A model generated the notes under the pieces. The model saw only the letters and a list, made by a program, of their open reading frames with translations, did no database searches and was not told the DNA's origin. From Bdellovibrio sp. NC01 (lineage in GTDB: Bacteria > Bdellovibrionota > Bdellovibrionia > Bdellovibrionales > Bdellovibrionaceae): DNA of 64,000 bases. The DNA is taken from contig NZ_CP030034.1 of the NCBI RefSeq assembly GCF_006874625.1, positions 124,001-188,000 of the forward strand, given 5' to 3'. The position numbers and the translations under genes were made by a program. Shown in pieces: positions 26,669 to 36,179 of this stretch (position 1 is the first letter of the stretch; each line of letters opens with the position of its first letter).

Positions 26669-28043
26669 TGTTTTTAGACCACTTAGGTTTGAAGTAATTG
26701 TAGTTGTCGTTTGTTACACGACGCTCTTCGGAACCATCTGCTGTCGAGATATAAACTTGGTTCTTGCCAGTGCGGTTGCTTGTGTACATCACGAAGCGAC
26801 CGTCAGGAGAAAAGCTTGGATCTTCATTGCTTGCGCCGCGACCGTTTGATTTTTTCGCTGACGTCAAACGAACCATTTCAGTGCCGTCTGCGTTCATCAC
26901 GAAAATATCGAAATGATCTTCACTTTGGCCGGCAAAAGCGATTTTCTTACAATCAGGTGACCATGACGGTGAAGAGTTAAACACGCCCGCAAAAGTCAGA
27001 CGTTTAATATTTCCACCATCTGCATTCATCGTATAGATCATCGGTTTACCCGCACGATCTGAAGAGAAGGCCACTTTTGAACTGTCACCTGGGCAGACTG
27101 CTGGCTCCACATTCATCGCACCCGATGGACCATTTGTGATTTTACCAAGCAAAGTACCATCGTAAGACATTTTATAAATATCTGGATTGTTACCTTGAGA
27201 AATCGTTAAGAAAATACTTTTGCCATCTGGAGAAAACGCCGCACCTGAGTTGATACCTTGGCGGTAAGAAATCAAAGTGCGTTTTCCAGAAGAAAGATCC
27301 AATAACAACATGTCAGCATTTCTGAATTTTGCGCCGACACGTTTTACGTACGACGTGTAAGCAATCTTTTTACCGTCTGGCGACCAGGCTGGAGAAATCG
27401 AAATACTACGATGACTTGTCACTTGATTCGCATTCGCAGAATCCCAGTCCATCACGTAAATTTCTTTTGACTGACCACCGCCACGATCCGTAGAAACCGT
27501 TACGCGCGATAGGAATGGACCTTCTTTGCCAGTCAAAGCTTCAAGAACATCATTCGAGAAAGTGTGTGCAATACGGCGAGCTGTGCTTAAAGGGCCTTTA
27601 TATTTTTTGCCCAAGATCAATTTCGCGCGGGATACGTGATAAGTGTAAGTTTCCAAAGTCACTTCATCGCCTGCGATTGAAAAGCCCGCTTTAATCAAGA
27701 AATCCGCACCCACCGCTGACCAGCTTTGAAATTTAAAGCCATTTGCTTGGCCAGGAGCTGGTTGCAAGCCAGTCTTGCTTGTGTCTTCAAGAAACGCTGT
27801 TTGATTGATGAATTGAAAATACGAAGACACGGAAAGGTCATTCGTAATCGTGTTAAACATCTCTGCACCAACAGATTGATATTTTGAAGAAGACGTTGGT
27901 GAACCGAAATATTGAAGCGGAGGAAAAGCCATCAAACTTTTCTTTGTACGTGCTTCACCTAGTTTGATGTAGATACCGCTATCTTGCGCCAATGATGCTT
28001 GCGAAAAAGTGCACAAGGCCAAAAGGATGCATAATAACTTCAT
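26661..28043 (-). CDS. tolB: Tol-Pal system beta-propeller protein TolB
   Basis: A 460-residue periplasmic protein. ATG at 28043 has AAGGAG at ideal distance and begins a signal peptide (cleavage after SLA); the frame is open further upstream but that part is not plausible. An N-terminal domain (to about residue 165) is followed by propeller repeats with the pattern [43 protein letters not shown]. TolB links the inner-membrane TolQRA complex to Pal at the outer membrane; no pal gene is in the window. Confidence 0.95.
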   Translation of the reverse strand: MKLLCILLALCTFSQASLAQDSGIYIKLGEARTKKSLMAFPPLQYFGSPTSSSKYQSVGAEMFNTITNDLSVSSYFQFINQTAFLEDTSKTGLQPAPGQANGFKFQSWSAVGADFLIKAGFSIAGDEVTLETYTYHVSRAKLILGKKYKGPLSTARRIAHTFSNDVLEALTGKEGPFLSRVTVSTDRGGGQSKEIYVMDWDSANANQVTSHRSISISPAWSPDGKKIAYTSYVKRVGAKFRNADMLLLDLSSGKRTLISYRQGINSGAAFSPDGKSIFLTISQGNNPDIYKMSYDGTLLGKITNGPSGAMNVEPAVCPGDSSKVAFSSDRAGKPMIYTMNADGGNIKRLTFAGVFNSSPSWSPDCKKIAFAGQSEDHFDIFVMNADGTEMVRLTSAKKSNGRGASNEDPSFSPDGRFVMYTSNRTGKNQVYISTADGSEERRVTNDNYNYFKPKWSKNIE

Positions 28044-28056
28044 GTTGAATCTCCTT

Positions 28057-28929
28057 TTACTCTGGGAAACCAATTGTGATGCCATCTACTTCCACAATAG
28101 AAACAAACTTTTCTGGTGGAGCAGGGAATGGTGCAGACTGATCAATAGTATCTAATACCGCATCATCATAACTTGGATTGCCACTTGATTTAATTATCTT
28201 ACGTCCAATGATATTACCGCGAGCATCGATATAAACTTTTGCTTGCGCTTTATAATCGCGTTTCGCCAACCACTCAGGCACGGCCCAGTGTTGTTTTATA
28301 TGATGATCAAGATCTGCAGCATAACTGTCATGTTGCAATTTCGAAAGACCCGACAGCGCTGTACCCGGTGAAAGCACATTGCCTTTCACCTTTGCGGCGC
28401 CGGCTGCGTCTTTACCAGTTGCAGGAACAGGTTTCGCTTTATTTTGTGAAGCGACGTCTTCTTTAATTTTTTCCAAAGCGGCCATTGCTTTTAATTTTTC
28501 AATCGCGCTTTGTTGTTGATGCTTCGTCTTTTCTAAGTTGATGCCTTCAGGTTTAGTTTCCTTTGGCACTTTTACTTCAGATTTCGCAGCAACCTTCGGA
28601 GCCGGAGTTGGCTTCACTGGTTCAGGCTTTGCTGGTTCTGGTTTTTTCTCTACCGTTTTTTCCACAGGCTTTTCTGCTGGTGGATTTTTATCCGGCAAAG
28701 CAGGTTTTGCTTCTTCTTTTGAAGCAGCCGGTGGGGTTTTATCTAATTTATCTGGAAGGCCGACCATATCAACACGCACAGCCTGCGAAAAGTCGATTTG
28801 TTCCGGAGTAAAGAAAGCGGCCTTTAAAGCAAAGATCGACAGAATAACAGCATGCAGGGCAAAGGAGATCCCAATGCCGCGGGAAAGTTTTTCGTCATTC
28901 TGTTGTTCAATTTCTTCTAATTCGTTCAC
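28057..28929 (-). CDS. tolA: TolA/TonB-like energy-transducing protein
   Basis: A 290-residue protein with a membrane anchor at about residues 20-40, a long Pro/Lys/Ala/Glu-rich periplasmic linker (about 60-170) and a TonB-type C-terminal domain ([43 protein letters not shown]). Position between tolR and tolB makes TolA the best name; the C-terminal domain alone would also fit TonB. It overlaps tolR by four bases, and 13 bases separate it from tolB. Confidence 0.9.
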   Translation of the reverse strand: MNELEEIEQQNDEKLSRGIGISFALHAVILSIFALKAAFFTPEQIDFSQAVRVDMVGLPDKLDKTPPAASKEEAKPALPDKNPPAEKPVEKTVEKKPEPAKPEPVKPTPAPKVAAKSEVKVPKETKPEGINLEKTKHQQQSAIEKLKAMAALEKIKEDVASQNKAKPVPATGKDAAGAAKVKGNVLSPGTALSGLSKLQHDSYAADLDHHIKQHWAVPEWLAKRDYKAQAKVYIDARGNIIGRKIIKSSGNPSYDDAVLDTIDQSAPFPAPPEKFVSIVEVDGITIGFPE

Positions 28930-29345
28930 TTGTCTTTAGGTACCGTGATCAGGCCGATGTTGAAAACTCCAGCTGCGCGAATTTCAGCCATGGCTTCCGC
29001 GACGAAACCATAATCCACTTTGCGATCAGCTTGGATGTAGACTTGTTTATTCTTTTTATTTTCGAAGATGGCTTTAATCTTGGGGCGAAGTTCATGCATG
29101 GCGATCTTTGTTTTTGCGATCGTCATCTTTTGATCCGCACCGATAACCAACACGAAAGGTTCTTCATTCATGTCAACGCCAGATGCAGAAGTCTTTGGAA
29201 GGTCGACTTCGATCCCTTGTTGCATCAAAGGTGTCGTCACCATGAACATGATAAGCAATACCAACATGACGTCCACAAGGGGAGTCACATTGATCTCGCT
29301 TAATGTCGCGCGGGATTTTCCACCGCCGCCTGCGCTCATTCCCAT
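28926..29345 (-). CDS. tolR: TolR/ExbD biopolymer transport protein
   Basis: A 139-residue protein with one membrane segment holding the conserved aspartate in NVTPLVDVMLVLLIMFMV, then the family DLPKTSAS segment and a periplasmic domain (VYIQADRKVDYGFVAEAM). It couples proton flow through TolQ to movement of TolA. It lies two bases after the tolQ stop. Confidence 0.95.
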   Translation of the reverse strand: MGMSAGGGGKSRATLSEINVTPLVDVMLVLLIMFMVTTPLMQQGIEVDLPKTSASGVDMNEEPFVLVIGADQKMTIAKTKIAMHELRPKIKAIFENKKNKQVYIQADRKVDYGFVAEAMAEIRAAGVFNIGLITVPKDK

Positions 29346-29347
29346 GA

Positions 29348-30088
29348 TTAGTTTCCTTGGAAGAAGTTTCTTTTCACGATGTTCAAGAAGTCTGCGTTGA
29401 AGTTGTTCAACGTGATTTCTTGCTTACGGATTCTTGAAATAAAGTTGTTATAAAGAACAACGGCTGGGATCGCGGCCGCAAGACCGATAGCTGTAGAAAT
29501 CAAAGCTTCCGAAATACCAGGGGCAACAACCGCAAGACTTGCAGAGCCTGTCATACCGATTTTATGGAAAGATCCCATGATCCCCCAAACTGTACCGAAC
29601 AAACCGATGAACGGTCCCGTACTGCCTGTCGTCGCAAGAACAGTTAAACGTGATTCCAATTTAGCGATTTCATTTTCATTCGCTTTATTCAAGATACGCT
29701 CAAGATTGTCGATGCCAGTCAAAACCGGTTTGTCGCCTTCTGTTTTAGACATCAATGGAGATTCAGAAATCTTTTTCATTTCCAAGTAAGCCGCTTTAAA
29801 TACGCGCGCTACTGATGAATCTTTATATTGATCGATATCTTCAAACAACGTGTCCAAAGAATTTACTTTCCAAAACTTGTTTAAGAAAAGCTCGTCAGAT
29901 TGACGCATTTTTTTGAACGTTTGATATTTGCTGTATCCAATCGCCCAACAGAAAACAGACATCACAACTAGAATCACCAGTGTCAGTTGTACAACCGGAC
30001 TAGCCTGTGCAATTGCATCGACAGAACTTGTGTTAACCGAAACGGAAGGAGCCGCCACAGCAGAATTAATTAATAGAGAAAACAACAT
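29348..30088 (-). CDS. tolQ: TolQ/ExbB proton-channel protein
   Basis: A 246-residue membrane protein with three hydrophobic segments and the family signature ATTGSTGPFIGLFGTVWGIM, then GISEALISTAIGLAAAIPAV. ATG at 30088 is behind GGAGG; the frame stays open upstream to 30319 but those residues do not resemble the family and run into the divergent gene's leader. It is the first gene of tolQ-tolR-tolA-tolB-glnE-cyclophilin. Confidence 0.95.
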   Translation of the reverse strand: MLFSLLINSAVAAPSVSVNTSSVDAIAQASPVVQLTLVILVVMSVFCWAIGYSKYQTFKKMRQSDELFLNKFWKVNSLDTLFEDIDQYKDSSVARVFKAAYLEMKKISESPLMSKTEGDKPVLTGIDNLERILNKANENEIAKLESRLTVLATTGSTGPFIGLFGTVWGIMGSFHKIGMTGSASLAVVAPGISEALISTAIGLAAAIPAVVLYNNFISRIRKQEITLNNFNADFLNIVKRNFFQGN

Positions 30089-30197
30089 CGGAAATCCTCC
30101 ATGGTTCACCTTATGCCTAAATGCACCTGTGATCAACCGTTGGGGCATAGCCTTAGGTCCAGATTGCATTATGCATGGCGCAGGAGGAAAATTGAAA

Positions 30198-31172
30198 ATG
30201 TGTGGAGGTTTTATGACGGAAAAATCTCTTCTGACTATTCTCATTTTTTTTGTCGCAGCTGCGAGCTTCTGGTTTTTTAGTTTAAAAAAAGACGTCATTG
30301 AGACAAAAGAAATGCTCACAGATCAGCCAACGCGCACACGAGTGGTTGAGCGCACTGTTGCGAGCACGCCCAAGACTTCTCAATCATCTTCGGTAGCGTC
30401 GATTCCACTCACAAATGATGAAAAAAAAGCAGCCATGCAAAACGAGTTGCAAGCGATGCAGCAAAGATTAGCTGACGAACAACAAAAGCTCGCGCAACAA
30501 AACGAGAGCTTCAACAATTTAAAAGCGCTACAAACCCAACAACAGGAACAACCCGCGGCGTATGCTTCGCAAATTCAGCAACGCAATACTGAAATTCAAG
30601 AACTGGTTTCAAGTCTTCAAGATTATAGAGCGGCCGAAGCAGATTTAAGTCGTCGCGCTGCTGCCGCACTTCGTGAACAAAGCAGTGCCGCCGCTGTCAT
30701 GAAAGATCAAATGGATGAAAACATTCGCCAGCAAGAGCTGTTGATTCGTCAAACACAAGAAGATCTGGCGTATTGGCAGTTGAACTATAACTACGCTCCC
30801 GAACGCGAGGCGAATTTGGAACGCTTGAATGCAACGTTATCGGATCAGCAACAACGGCTTGCTGATATGCGCGCGCAACGTTTAGAAATTTCGCAATCTG
30901 CTTTGGTGGGAACGCAAAACGTGAATGATCAAGTGGCGATGTCATCATCATCAGGCTCTGATGATCGTGCGCAAATTAATGAAGAGATTATGTCTTTACG
31001 CGAAGAAATTCGTCGTCTGCAAAACCAACAAAATCAAACCAAGCAGAGTGTAACTTCGATGAACACACAAGTGTCACAGGCTCAGACGGCTTTAAGACAA
31101 CAAGCCGAGACAGTCCGAGCCCTTCAGGAAAATATTCGTCAAAGACAGCAAGAGCTGTCTTCGCTTCAGTAA
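30198..31172 (+). CDS. Membrane-anchored Gln/Glu-rich coiled-coil protein
   Basis: A 324-residue protein. Two starts compete: ATG 30198 with AGGAGG ten bases upstream, and ATG 30213 with GGAGG only four bases upstream; I choose the first. One membrane segment (about residues 10-28) is followed by a Ser/Thr-rich stretch and nearly 250 residues of heptad-rich helix with very high Gln content (NELQAMQQRLADEQQKL, QQQERLADMRAQ-like repeats). No enzymatic motif is visible. It is divergent from tolQ with 109 bases between the starts, so a shared control region and an envelope role are possible, but unproven. Confidence 0.78.
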   Translation: MCGGFMTEKSLLTILIFFVAAASFWFFSLKKDVIETKEMLTDQPTRTRVVERTVASTPKTSQSSSVASIPLTNDEKKAAMQNELQAMQQRLADEQQKLAQQNESFNNLKALQTQQQEQPAAYASQIQQRNTEIQELVSSLQDYRAAEADLSRRAAAALREQSSAAAVMKDQMDENIRQQELLIRQTQEDLAYWQLNYNYAPEREANLERLNATLSDQQQRLADMRAQRLEISQSALVGTQNVNDQVAMSSSSGSDDRAQINEEIMSLREEIRRLQNQQNQTKQSVTSMNTQVSQAQTALRQQAETVRALQENIRQRQQELSSLQ

Positions 31173-31176
31173 CTAA

Positions 31177-32037
31177 TTAGGGTTTTGCCTCAAGCATTTT
31201 CAATAATGCTGGAAGATCTTCAGTGATTAAACCGTCAGCTTTAAAATCTTGCGCCATTTTTAATTGGGCTGAATCTGCAATCGGACCCAAGAAAACGGGT
31301 TTGTGACGGCGACGCATTTCTTCGATGATGTCAGCGTTGAAGGCGTTGCGTTTCATAATTTTGAATGGCGCAACGAAGACGTCACCTTTGAATTGTGTCG
31401 CAGGTAAAATCCACAGCGAATCAAAGCTCATGAAGCGCATGATGTCGGGAGTGCTCGTGCCGTAGACCCACGCTGGCTTCAACTCTTTAATTGAAGAAAG
31501 AATCACTAAGGCTTCGCTTTGTACAAGTGTGCGATTGTCGGGTTTTAAATCTTCGATTGCGCTCACGACCGCGGTTTGAACATCAGAAACGTTGTCGACA
31601 ACATTCAAAACGAAACGAGTGTTTGGATATTTCTCGTACAACTCACGTAATGCCGGAGTGTCTTTGAAGTGTTCGTTGATTTGTTCCCACGGATACTCAG
31701 AAAGTTTTCCGCCGATGAAAATCTTCGCCGTTGGATTTGCTTTTTGTTGTTCCTCTTTTTGTTTCAAGAACTCATTGTCGTGAGTGGGCGAAAGAATGAA
31801 CGCGGTTTTTTCGCGCGACATGCGCACATCAACCCAGATCACAGCATCGGGTTTCAGTTTCAAAACCTCATCAATCTTCGGCAGAGTTTCAGCTTTGACG
31901 ATGATCATGGGGCTTGTGCCCTCGTAAAATGGGCTCTTATATTCAGGGAAAGTTTGACCTAAACCCCAAATACGGGTCGTAAGAATAAGAAAACCTGTCA
32001 CAATTAGGGCGGCGATTGTTGTTAGAAGTACACGCAT
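31177..32037 (-). CDS. Membrane-anchored GDPD-like protein with altered catalytic residues
   Basis: A 286-residue protein with one N-terminal membrane segment (about residues 4-22). The rest fits a glycerophosphodiester phosphodiesterase TIM barrel: DAVIWVDVRMSREKTAF corresponds to the GxDxIExDV strand, SPTHDNEF to the HD pair, and ADGLITEDLPALL to the closing strand. The usual HRG near the N-terminus reads KAE here, so the first catalytic histidine and arginine are missing. It is probably not a standard phosphodiesterase. It ends four bases from the convergent coiled-coil gene and its start faces the suf regulator. Confidence 0.65.
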   Translation of the reverse strand: MRVLLTTIAALIVTGFLILTTRIWGLGQTFPEYKSPFYEGTSPMIIVKAETLPKIDEVLKLKPDAVIWVDVRMSREKTAFILSPTHDNEFLKQKEEQQKANPTAKIFIGGKLSEYPWEQINEHFKDTPALRELYEKYPNTRFVLNVVDNVSDVQTAVVSAIEDLKPDNRTLVQSEALVILSSIKELKPAWVYGTSTPDIMRFMSFDSLWILPATQFKGDVFVAPFKIMKRNAFNADIIEEMRRRHKPVFLGPIADSAQLKMAQDFKADGLITEDLPALLKMLEAKP

Positions 32038-32096
32038 GGTCCTTCGTATAGCACCCTAAGATGTTGAAATCAGCACTTTTTTTCAAAACGCGGACA

Positions 32097-32116
32097 AAGA
32101 TTCCTGTCAGAATCTT
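32097..32116. promoter_or_regulatory. Inverted repeat between the GDPD-like gene and the suf regulator
   Basis: Perfect 7-bp repeat AAGATTC / GAATCTT separated by CTGTCA. It lies two bases before a second palindrome (32119-32139). It may be an operator or a hairpin in the leader of the minus-strand gene. Confidence 0.4.
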
Positions 32117-32118
32117 AA

Positions 32119-32139
32119 ATACGCTAAAATTAGGCGTAT
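32119..32139. promoter_or_regulatory. Operator-like palindrome, candidate Rrf2/IscR-type site
   Basis: The 21-base sequence has arms ATACGC and GCGTAT around an AT-rich centre (TAAAATTAG), ending in ATA and TAT as IscR type-1 sites do. It stands six bases upstream of the putative suf -35 element. Autoregulation by the Rrf2 protein encoded next is inferred. Confidence 0.5.
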
Positions 32140-32145
32140 ATCTTC

Positions 32146-32174
32146 TTGTTTTTCATTTAGCTTTCTATTAGATA
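32146..32174 (+). promoter_or_regulatory. Putative sigma-70 promoter of the suf operon
   Basis: TTGTTT (32146-32151), 17-base spacer, TAGATA (32169-32174), 48 bases before the regulator start. A small hairpin (GTTCC / GGAAC) lies in the leader just before the ribosome site. Confidence 0.55.
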
Positions 32175-32222
32175 ACAGGGCTGTAATGCCATGTTCCTCA
32201 GGTGGGGAACGACAAGGAAATC

Positions 32223-32687
32223 ATGAACAAAATCAATCGCAAGCTTGAATATGCGTTAATGGCTTTGAAATACATGAGCCAGAAAATTCCTGGAGAGTTA
32301 ACTTCTGCCAAAGAAGTCTCTGACGCTTTTCATACGCCTTTTGATGCAACAGCTCGGGTCATGCAACAGATGGCACAAAAAGGCGGGATTCTTCGCGCCG
32401 AGTATGGAGCCAACGGCGGATATCAGATCACAAAAGACTTAGCTAAAGTCTCTATTCACGATTTGATCGAAGTGATCGAAGGCCCAACCGCTTTAGTGAA
32501 ATGCCTGAATAAAGAGGCACCTTGTGAAATTCACTCTACGTGCAACATTGTTTCTCCAATCACGAATTTGAATAGCAAACTGACGGAGTTCTACAAGAGC
32601 GTAAGCCTTAAAGATCTTCTCGTAGAAAGAAGCGCCATGACTGGTAAGAAGCCAGATCAAAAAACAGAGGCGGTAGTTAATGGATAA
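32223..32687 (+). CDS. Rrf2-family Fe-S-responsive regulator of the suf operon
   Basis: A 154-residue protein. ATG at 32223 is behind AAGGAAAT; the frame is open to a GTG at 32202. The winged-helix N-terminus is typical ([46 protein letters not shown]). Three cysteines are placed as cluster ligands, spaced C-x6-C-x5-C in [16 protein letters not shown]; IscR has C-x5-C-x5-C. It therefore probably senses Fe-S status and controls this operon. The sufB start lies within its last codons (8-base overlap). Confidence 0.92.
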   Translation: MNKINRKLEYALMALKYMSQKIPGELTSAKEVSDAFHTPFDATARVMQQMAQKGGILRAEYGANGGYQITKDLAKVSIHDLIEVIEGPTALVKCLNKEAPCEIHSTCNIVSPITNLNSKLTEFYKSVSLKDLLVERSAMTGKKPDQKTEAVVNG

Positions 32688-34131
32688 TAAAAATAACAAC
32701 CCGCTTGAAGATAGTTACGAATACAAATACGGCTTCACGACAGATATTGAAACCGATCAAGTTCAATTGGGTTTGAACGAAGACATCATTCGTTTGATCT
32801 CTTCAAAAAAGAACGAACCTGAGTGGATGCTAGAGTATCGCCTGAAAGCTTACCGTCATTGGTTAACAATGACAGAGCCAACATGGGCTGCAGTTAATTA
32901 TCCAAAAATCGATTTCCAAGCGATTCGTTATTATTCAGCGCCTAAGAAAAAATCGGACGCTGATAAACCGAAATCAATCGAAGATCTTGATCCTGAATTG
33001 GTTAAGACATTCGAAAAACTGGGTATTCCGTTGTCAGAGCAAAAACGTATCTCTGGCATCGCGGTAGACGTGGTGTTTGACTCTGTTTCTGTCGGCACAA
33101 CTCACACGGAAGTTTTGGATAAAGCAGGCGTTATTTTCTGCTCTATTTCTGAAGCGATTCACAAACATCCCGAGTTAGTAAAAAAATATTTGGGTTCAGT
33201 TGTTCCGTACACGGACAACTACTATGCCGCTTTGAATGCTGCTGTCTTCACTGACGGTTCTTTCTGCTACATCCCGAAAGGTGTGCGTTGCCCCATCGAT
33301 CTTTCAACTTACTTCCGTATCAATGCGAAAGATACGGGACAGTTTGAACGTACTTTGCTTGTGTGTGATGACGGCGGTTACGTGAACTATCTTGAGGGCT
33401 GTACAGCTCCACAACGTGACGAGAACCAATTGCATGCCGCAGTTGTTGAGCTTGTGGCTTTGGATAATTCTGAAATTAAATATTCGACAGTTCAAAACTG
33501 GTACACAGGCGATAAAGAAGGTCGCGGCGGTATTTACAACTTCGTTACGAAACGTGGTAAAGCCGCTGGTAAGAACTCTAAGATTTCATGGACTCAAGTG
33601 GAATCAGGTTCTGCGATCACTTGGAAATATCCGTCTTGTATCTTGCAAGGTGATGGCTCTGAAGGTGCATTCTATTCGGTGGCTTTGACTCACGATTTAA
33701 TGCAAGCAGATACCGGTACAAAGATGATTCACATCGGTAAAAACACAAAGAGCACGATCATTTCGAAAGGTATTTCGACTGATAAATCTTCGAACTGCTA
33801 CCGTGGCCAAGTGAAGATCATGCCTTCAGCAGAAAACGCACGTAACTATTCTCAGTGTGATTCGATGCTGGTGGGCGATAAGTGCTCTGCAAGTACTTAT
33901 CCGTATATTGAAGTGAAAAACAAAACTGCGACACTAGAACACGAAGCGACAACTTCACGTATCAGTGAAGATCAAATCTTCTATTTGCAATCGCGCGGTC
34001 TTGATATGGAAAAAACAATCTCAATGCTTGTGAATGGTTTCTGTAAAGAAGTTTTCAAAGAACTTCCTTTGGAATTCGCAGTTGAAGCAGTGAAGTTAAT
34101 CGAAATGAAATTAGAGAATTCAGTAGGGTAA
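32680..34131 (+). CDS. sufB: Fe-S cluster assembly scaffold SufB
   Basis: A 483-residue protein of the usual SufB length. Recognisable blocks: [73 protein letters not shown] and the C-terminal [20 protein letters not shown] with QSRGLD. Together with SufC and SufD it forms the SufBC2D complex on which clusters are built. Confidence 0.97.
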   Translation: MDNKNNNPLEDSYEYKYGFTTDIETDQVQLGLNEDIIRLISSKKNEPEWMLEYRLKAYRHWLTMTEPTWAAVNYPKIDFQAIRYYSAPKKKSDADKPKSIEDLDPELVKTFEKLGIPLSEQKRISGIAVDVVFDSVSVGTTHTEVLDKAGVIFCSISEAIHKHPELVKKYLGSVVPYTDNYYAALNAAVFTDGSFCYIPKGVRCPIDLSTYFRINAKDTGQFERTLLVCDDGGYVNYLEGCTAPQRDENQLHAAVVELVALDNSEIKYSTVQNWYTGDKEGRGGIYNFVTKRGKAAGKNSKISWTQVESGSAITWKYPSCILQGDGSEGAFYSVALTHDLMQADTGTKMIHIGKNTKSTIISKGISTDKSSNCYRGQVKIMPSAENARNYSQCDSMLVGDKCSASTYPYIEVKNKTATLEHEATTSRISEDQIFYLQSRGLDMEKTISMLVNGFCKEVFKELPLEFAVEAVKLIEMKLENSVG

Positions 34132-34135
34132 TGAC

Positions 34136-34888
34136 ATGTTAGAAATTAAAAACCTCCACGCACGTGTTGAAGAAAAAGAAATTCTTAAAGGTTTGAACCT
34201 TAAGATTAACGCTGGTGAAGTTCATGCGATCATGGGCCCCAACGGTTCTGGTAAATCGACTCTTTCTAAAGTTTTGGCTGGTCACCCAGCTTATGAAGTG
34301 ACTGCTGGCGAAGTGAACTACGAAGTAAACTTCCACATGCAAAATCTTTTGGAACTTGAACCAGATCAAAGAGCTAAAGAAGGTATCTTCTTGGCATTCC
34401 AATATCCGATCGAAGTTCCAGGTGTTTCTAACTTCACATTCTTGCACACAGCTTTTAACTCTGTATTGCAACATCAAGGTTCTGAACCAATGCCTGAAGG
34501 GGAGTTCCGTGAATTCCTAGTTCAAAAGTTGAAACTTGTGAACATGAAGCCTGAATACTTGGATCGCCCAGTGAACACGGGTTTTTCTGGCGGTGAGAAA
34601 AAGAAAAACGAAATTTTGCAAATGGCAGTATTGTCGCCGCGTTTGGCTTTGCTTGACGAAACGGATTCAGGCTTGGATATCGACGCTCTTCGCGTTGTAT
34701 CTGATGGCGTGAACAAGCTTCGTCGTAAAGACAATGCCATTGTTTTGGTGACTCACTATCAAAGACTTTTGGATTACATCAAGCCAGATTTCGTTCACGT
34801 GTTGTTGAACGGTAAGATCATCGAGACTGGCGACAGCTCGTTGGCGTTGAAGCTTGAAGAAAAAGGTTACGACTGGTTGATCAACTAG
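34136..34888 (+). CDS. sufC: Fe-S assembly ATPase SufC
   Basis: A 250-residue ABC-type ATPase. Walker A is GPNGSGKST, the SufC-specific signature is FSGGEKKKNEILQM, and Walker B is LALLDETDSGLDIDALR. Q-loop FLAFQYPIEVPGV is also specific to SufC. Four bases separate it from sufB. It drives conformational change in SufBCD. Confidence 0.97.
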   Translation: MLEIKNLHARVEEKEILKGLNLKINAGEVHAIMGPNGSGKSTLSKVLAGHPAYEVTAGEVNYEVNFHMQNLLELEPDQRAKEGIFLAFQYPIEVPGVSNFTFLHTAFNSVLQHQGSEPMPEGEFREFLVQKLKLVNMKPEYLDRPVNTGFSGGEKKKNEILQMAVLSPRLALLDETDSGLDIDALRVVSDGVNKLRRKDNAIVLVTHYQRLLDYIKPDFVHVLLNGKIIETGDSSLALKLEEKGYDWLIN

Positions 34889-34901
34889 CGCACTGGCTTA
34901 C

Positions 34902-34920
34902 ACTCCAACGTTGTTGGAGT
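34902..34920. repeat. ACTCC...GGAGT hairpin element, copy 2, in the sufC-sufD gap
   Basis: Stem ACTCCAAC / GTTGGAGT with a GTT loop. Its right arm runs straight into AGGA ahead of the sufD ATG (34932), so the hairpin may affect sufD translation or mRNA stability. Confidence 0.6.
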
Positions 34921-34931
34921 AGGAACGATAT

Positions 34932-36179
34932 ATGAATTTACTTTCTGGTTACGATAAATTTAATCAAGCAAATCCGGCGAATGCTGCTTTGGCGGCGTTC
35001 CGTCAGGCCGCGTTTGATTATGCTTCGAAAAAAGGTCTACCGACTCGTAAAGATGAAGATTGGCACTACACGAGTGTAAAATCTTTGACTGAAAAAGACT
35101 ATGCTTTGTCAGCGAAGACAGAGCCGTCTGCTGATTCTTTGGTAGAACTTAAAAAACTATTGAATCCTGCATTTACAAACGTTGTTTTCGTAAATGGTGT
35201 TTTGAATAAGTCTTTATCTAGCGATTTGCCTGCGGGTTTCACAATGCGTGAGCCTTCTGATTATTCAGAAGTTTTCATGGATACTTTTGAAGCTTTAAAT
35301 GCAGCTTACACAGCGAAACCAATGGTTTTGAATTTGGCGAAAGAAACGTCTGTGGAAAAACCTGTGAATTTCGTGTTCTACACAGACGCGGATACAGCAG
35401 TGATGACTCATCCACGTATTCGTTTGGATGTTTCGGCGCGCTCTTCAGTCAAAGTTTTGGAAAGCTATTACGGTAAAGGTGCGAACTACTTTGTGAACTC
35501 GTTGTTTGATTTGCATATCGGCGACAACGCGAACGTGACTTACGTGCGTGTGCAATCTGAAGCTGAAACAGCAATCAACATTGGTCGCACGCGCATTACT
35601 GTCGGTAAAGATGCAAACTTGCAAAGTTTGGCTTTAGCCACGGGTGCCGGCCTGTCTCGTCACAGCCTTGAAGTGCTGTTGAAAGAAAAAGGTTCGAATT
35701 CAGATATCCTTGGTATTTATGCCGTGAAAGGCACACAACACGTAGACAATACGACTGTGATCGATCACCAGGTTGGGGAGTGTAATACGAACCAATTGTA
35801 CAAAGGTATTTTGGATGACTCTTCTCGTGCGGCATTCTCTGGAAAAGTTTTGATTCAGAAAGATGCACAGAAGGCGAACTCGGCTCAGTTGAATAATAAT
35901 CTGTTGTTGTCTTCTAAAGCGGAAGCGGACAGCAGGCCCAGTCTAGAGATTTTCGCAGACGACGTTAAAGCAGCTCATGGTTCGACAACAGGTCAGTTGA
36001 ATCGTGAAGAGTTGTTCTATTTGTTGTCGCGTGCAATTCCTAAAGACAAAGCGATTCAGATGTTAAGCTATGGCTTCTTGTCTGAAGTTGTTTACAAAAT
36101 TTCCGACGATTCAATCCAACACTGGTTGACTCGCCACTTGGATGAAGCGTTCACACGCCTTCATTTGGAGACTAAATAA
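34932..36179 (+). CDS. sufD: Fe-S cluster assembly protein SufD
   Basis: A 415-residue protein. The N-terminal helical part contains GLPTRKDEDWHYTS, characteristic of SufD, and the beta-helix core shares the SufB pattern near the end (HGSTTGQLNREELFYLLSR, AIPKDKAIQML, YGFLSEV). It partners SufB. The stop shares one base with the sufS start (TAATG). Confidence 0.96.
   Translation: MNLLSGYDKFNQANPANAALAAFRQAAFDYASKKGLPTRKDEDWHYTSVKSLTEKDYALSAKTEPSADSLVELKKLLNPAFTNVVFVNGVLNKSLSSDLPAGFTMREPSDYSEVFMDTFEALNAAYTAKPMVLNLAKETSVEKPVNFVFYTDADTAVMTHPRIRLDVSARSSVKVLESYYGKGANYFVNSLFDLHIGDNANVTYVRVQSEAETAINIGRTRITVGKDANLQSLALATGAGLSRHSLEVLLKEKGSNSDILGIYAVKGTQHVDNTTVIDHQVGECNTNQLYKGILDDSSRAAFSGKVLIQKDAQKANSAQLNNNLLLSSKAEADSRPSLEIFADDVKAAHGSTTGQLNREELFYLLSRAIPKDKAIQMLSYGFLSEVVYKISDDSIQHWLTRHLDEAFTRLHLETK

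Noticed and set aside
28538-28939. 133-codon Gly/Phe-rich ORF opposite tolA
   Set aside because: Reverse reading of the Pro/Lys/Ala linker of TolA; no ribosome site.
29928-30197. Long N-terminal extension of the coiled-coil gene
   Set aside because: It runs antisense through tolQ; two ribosome sites mark the start at 30198 or 30213.
30089-30319. Upstream extension of tolQ
   Set aside because: GGAGG precedes ATG 30088 and the extra residues are unlike the family.
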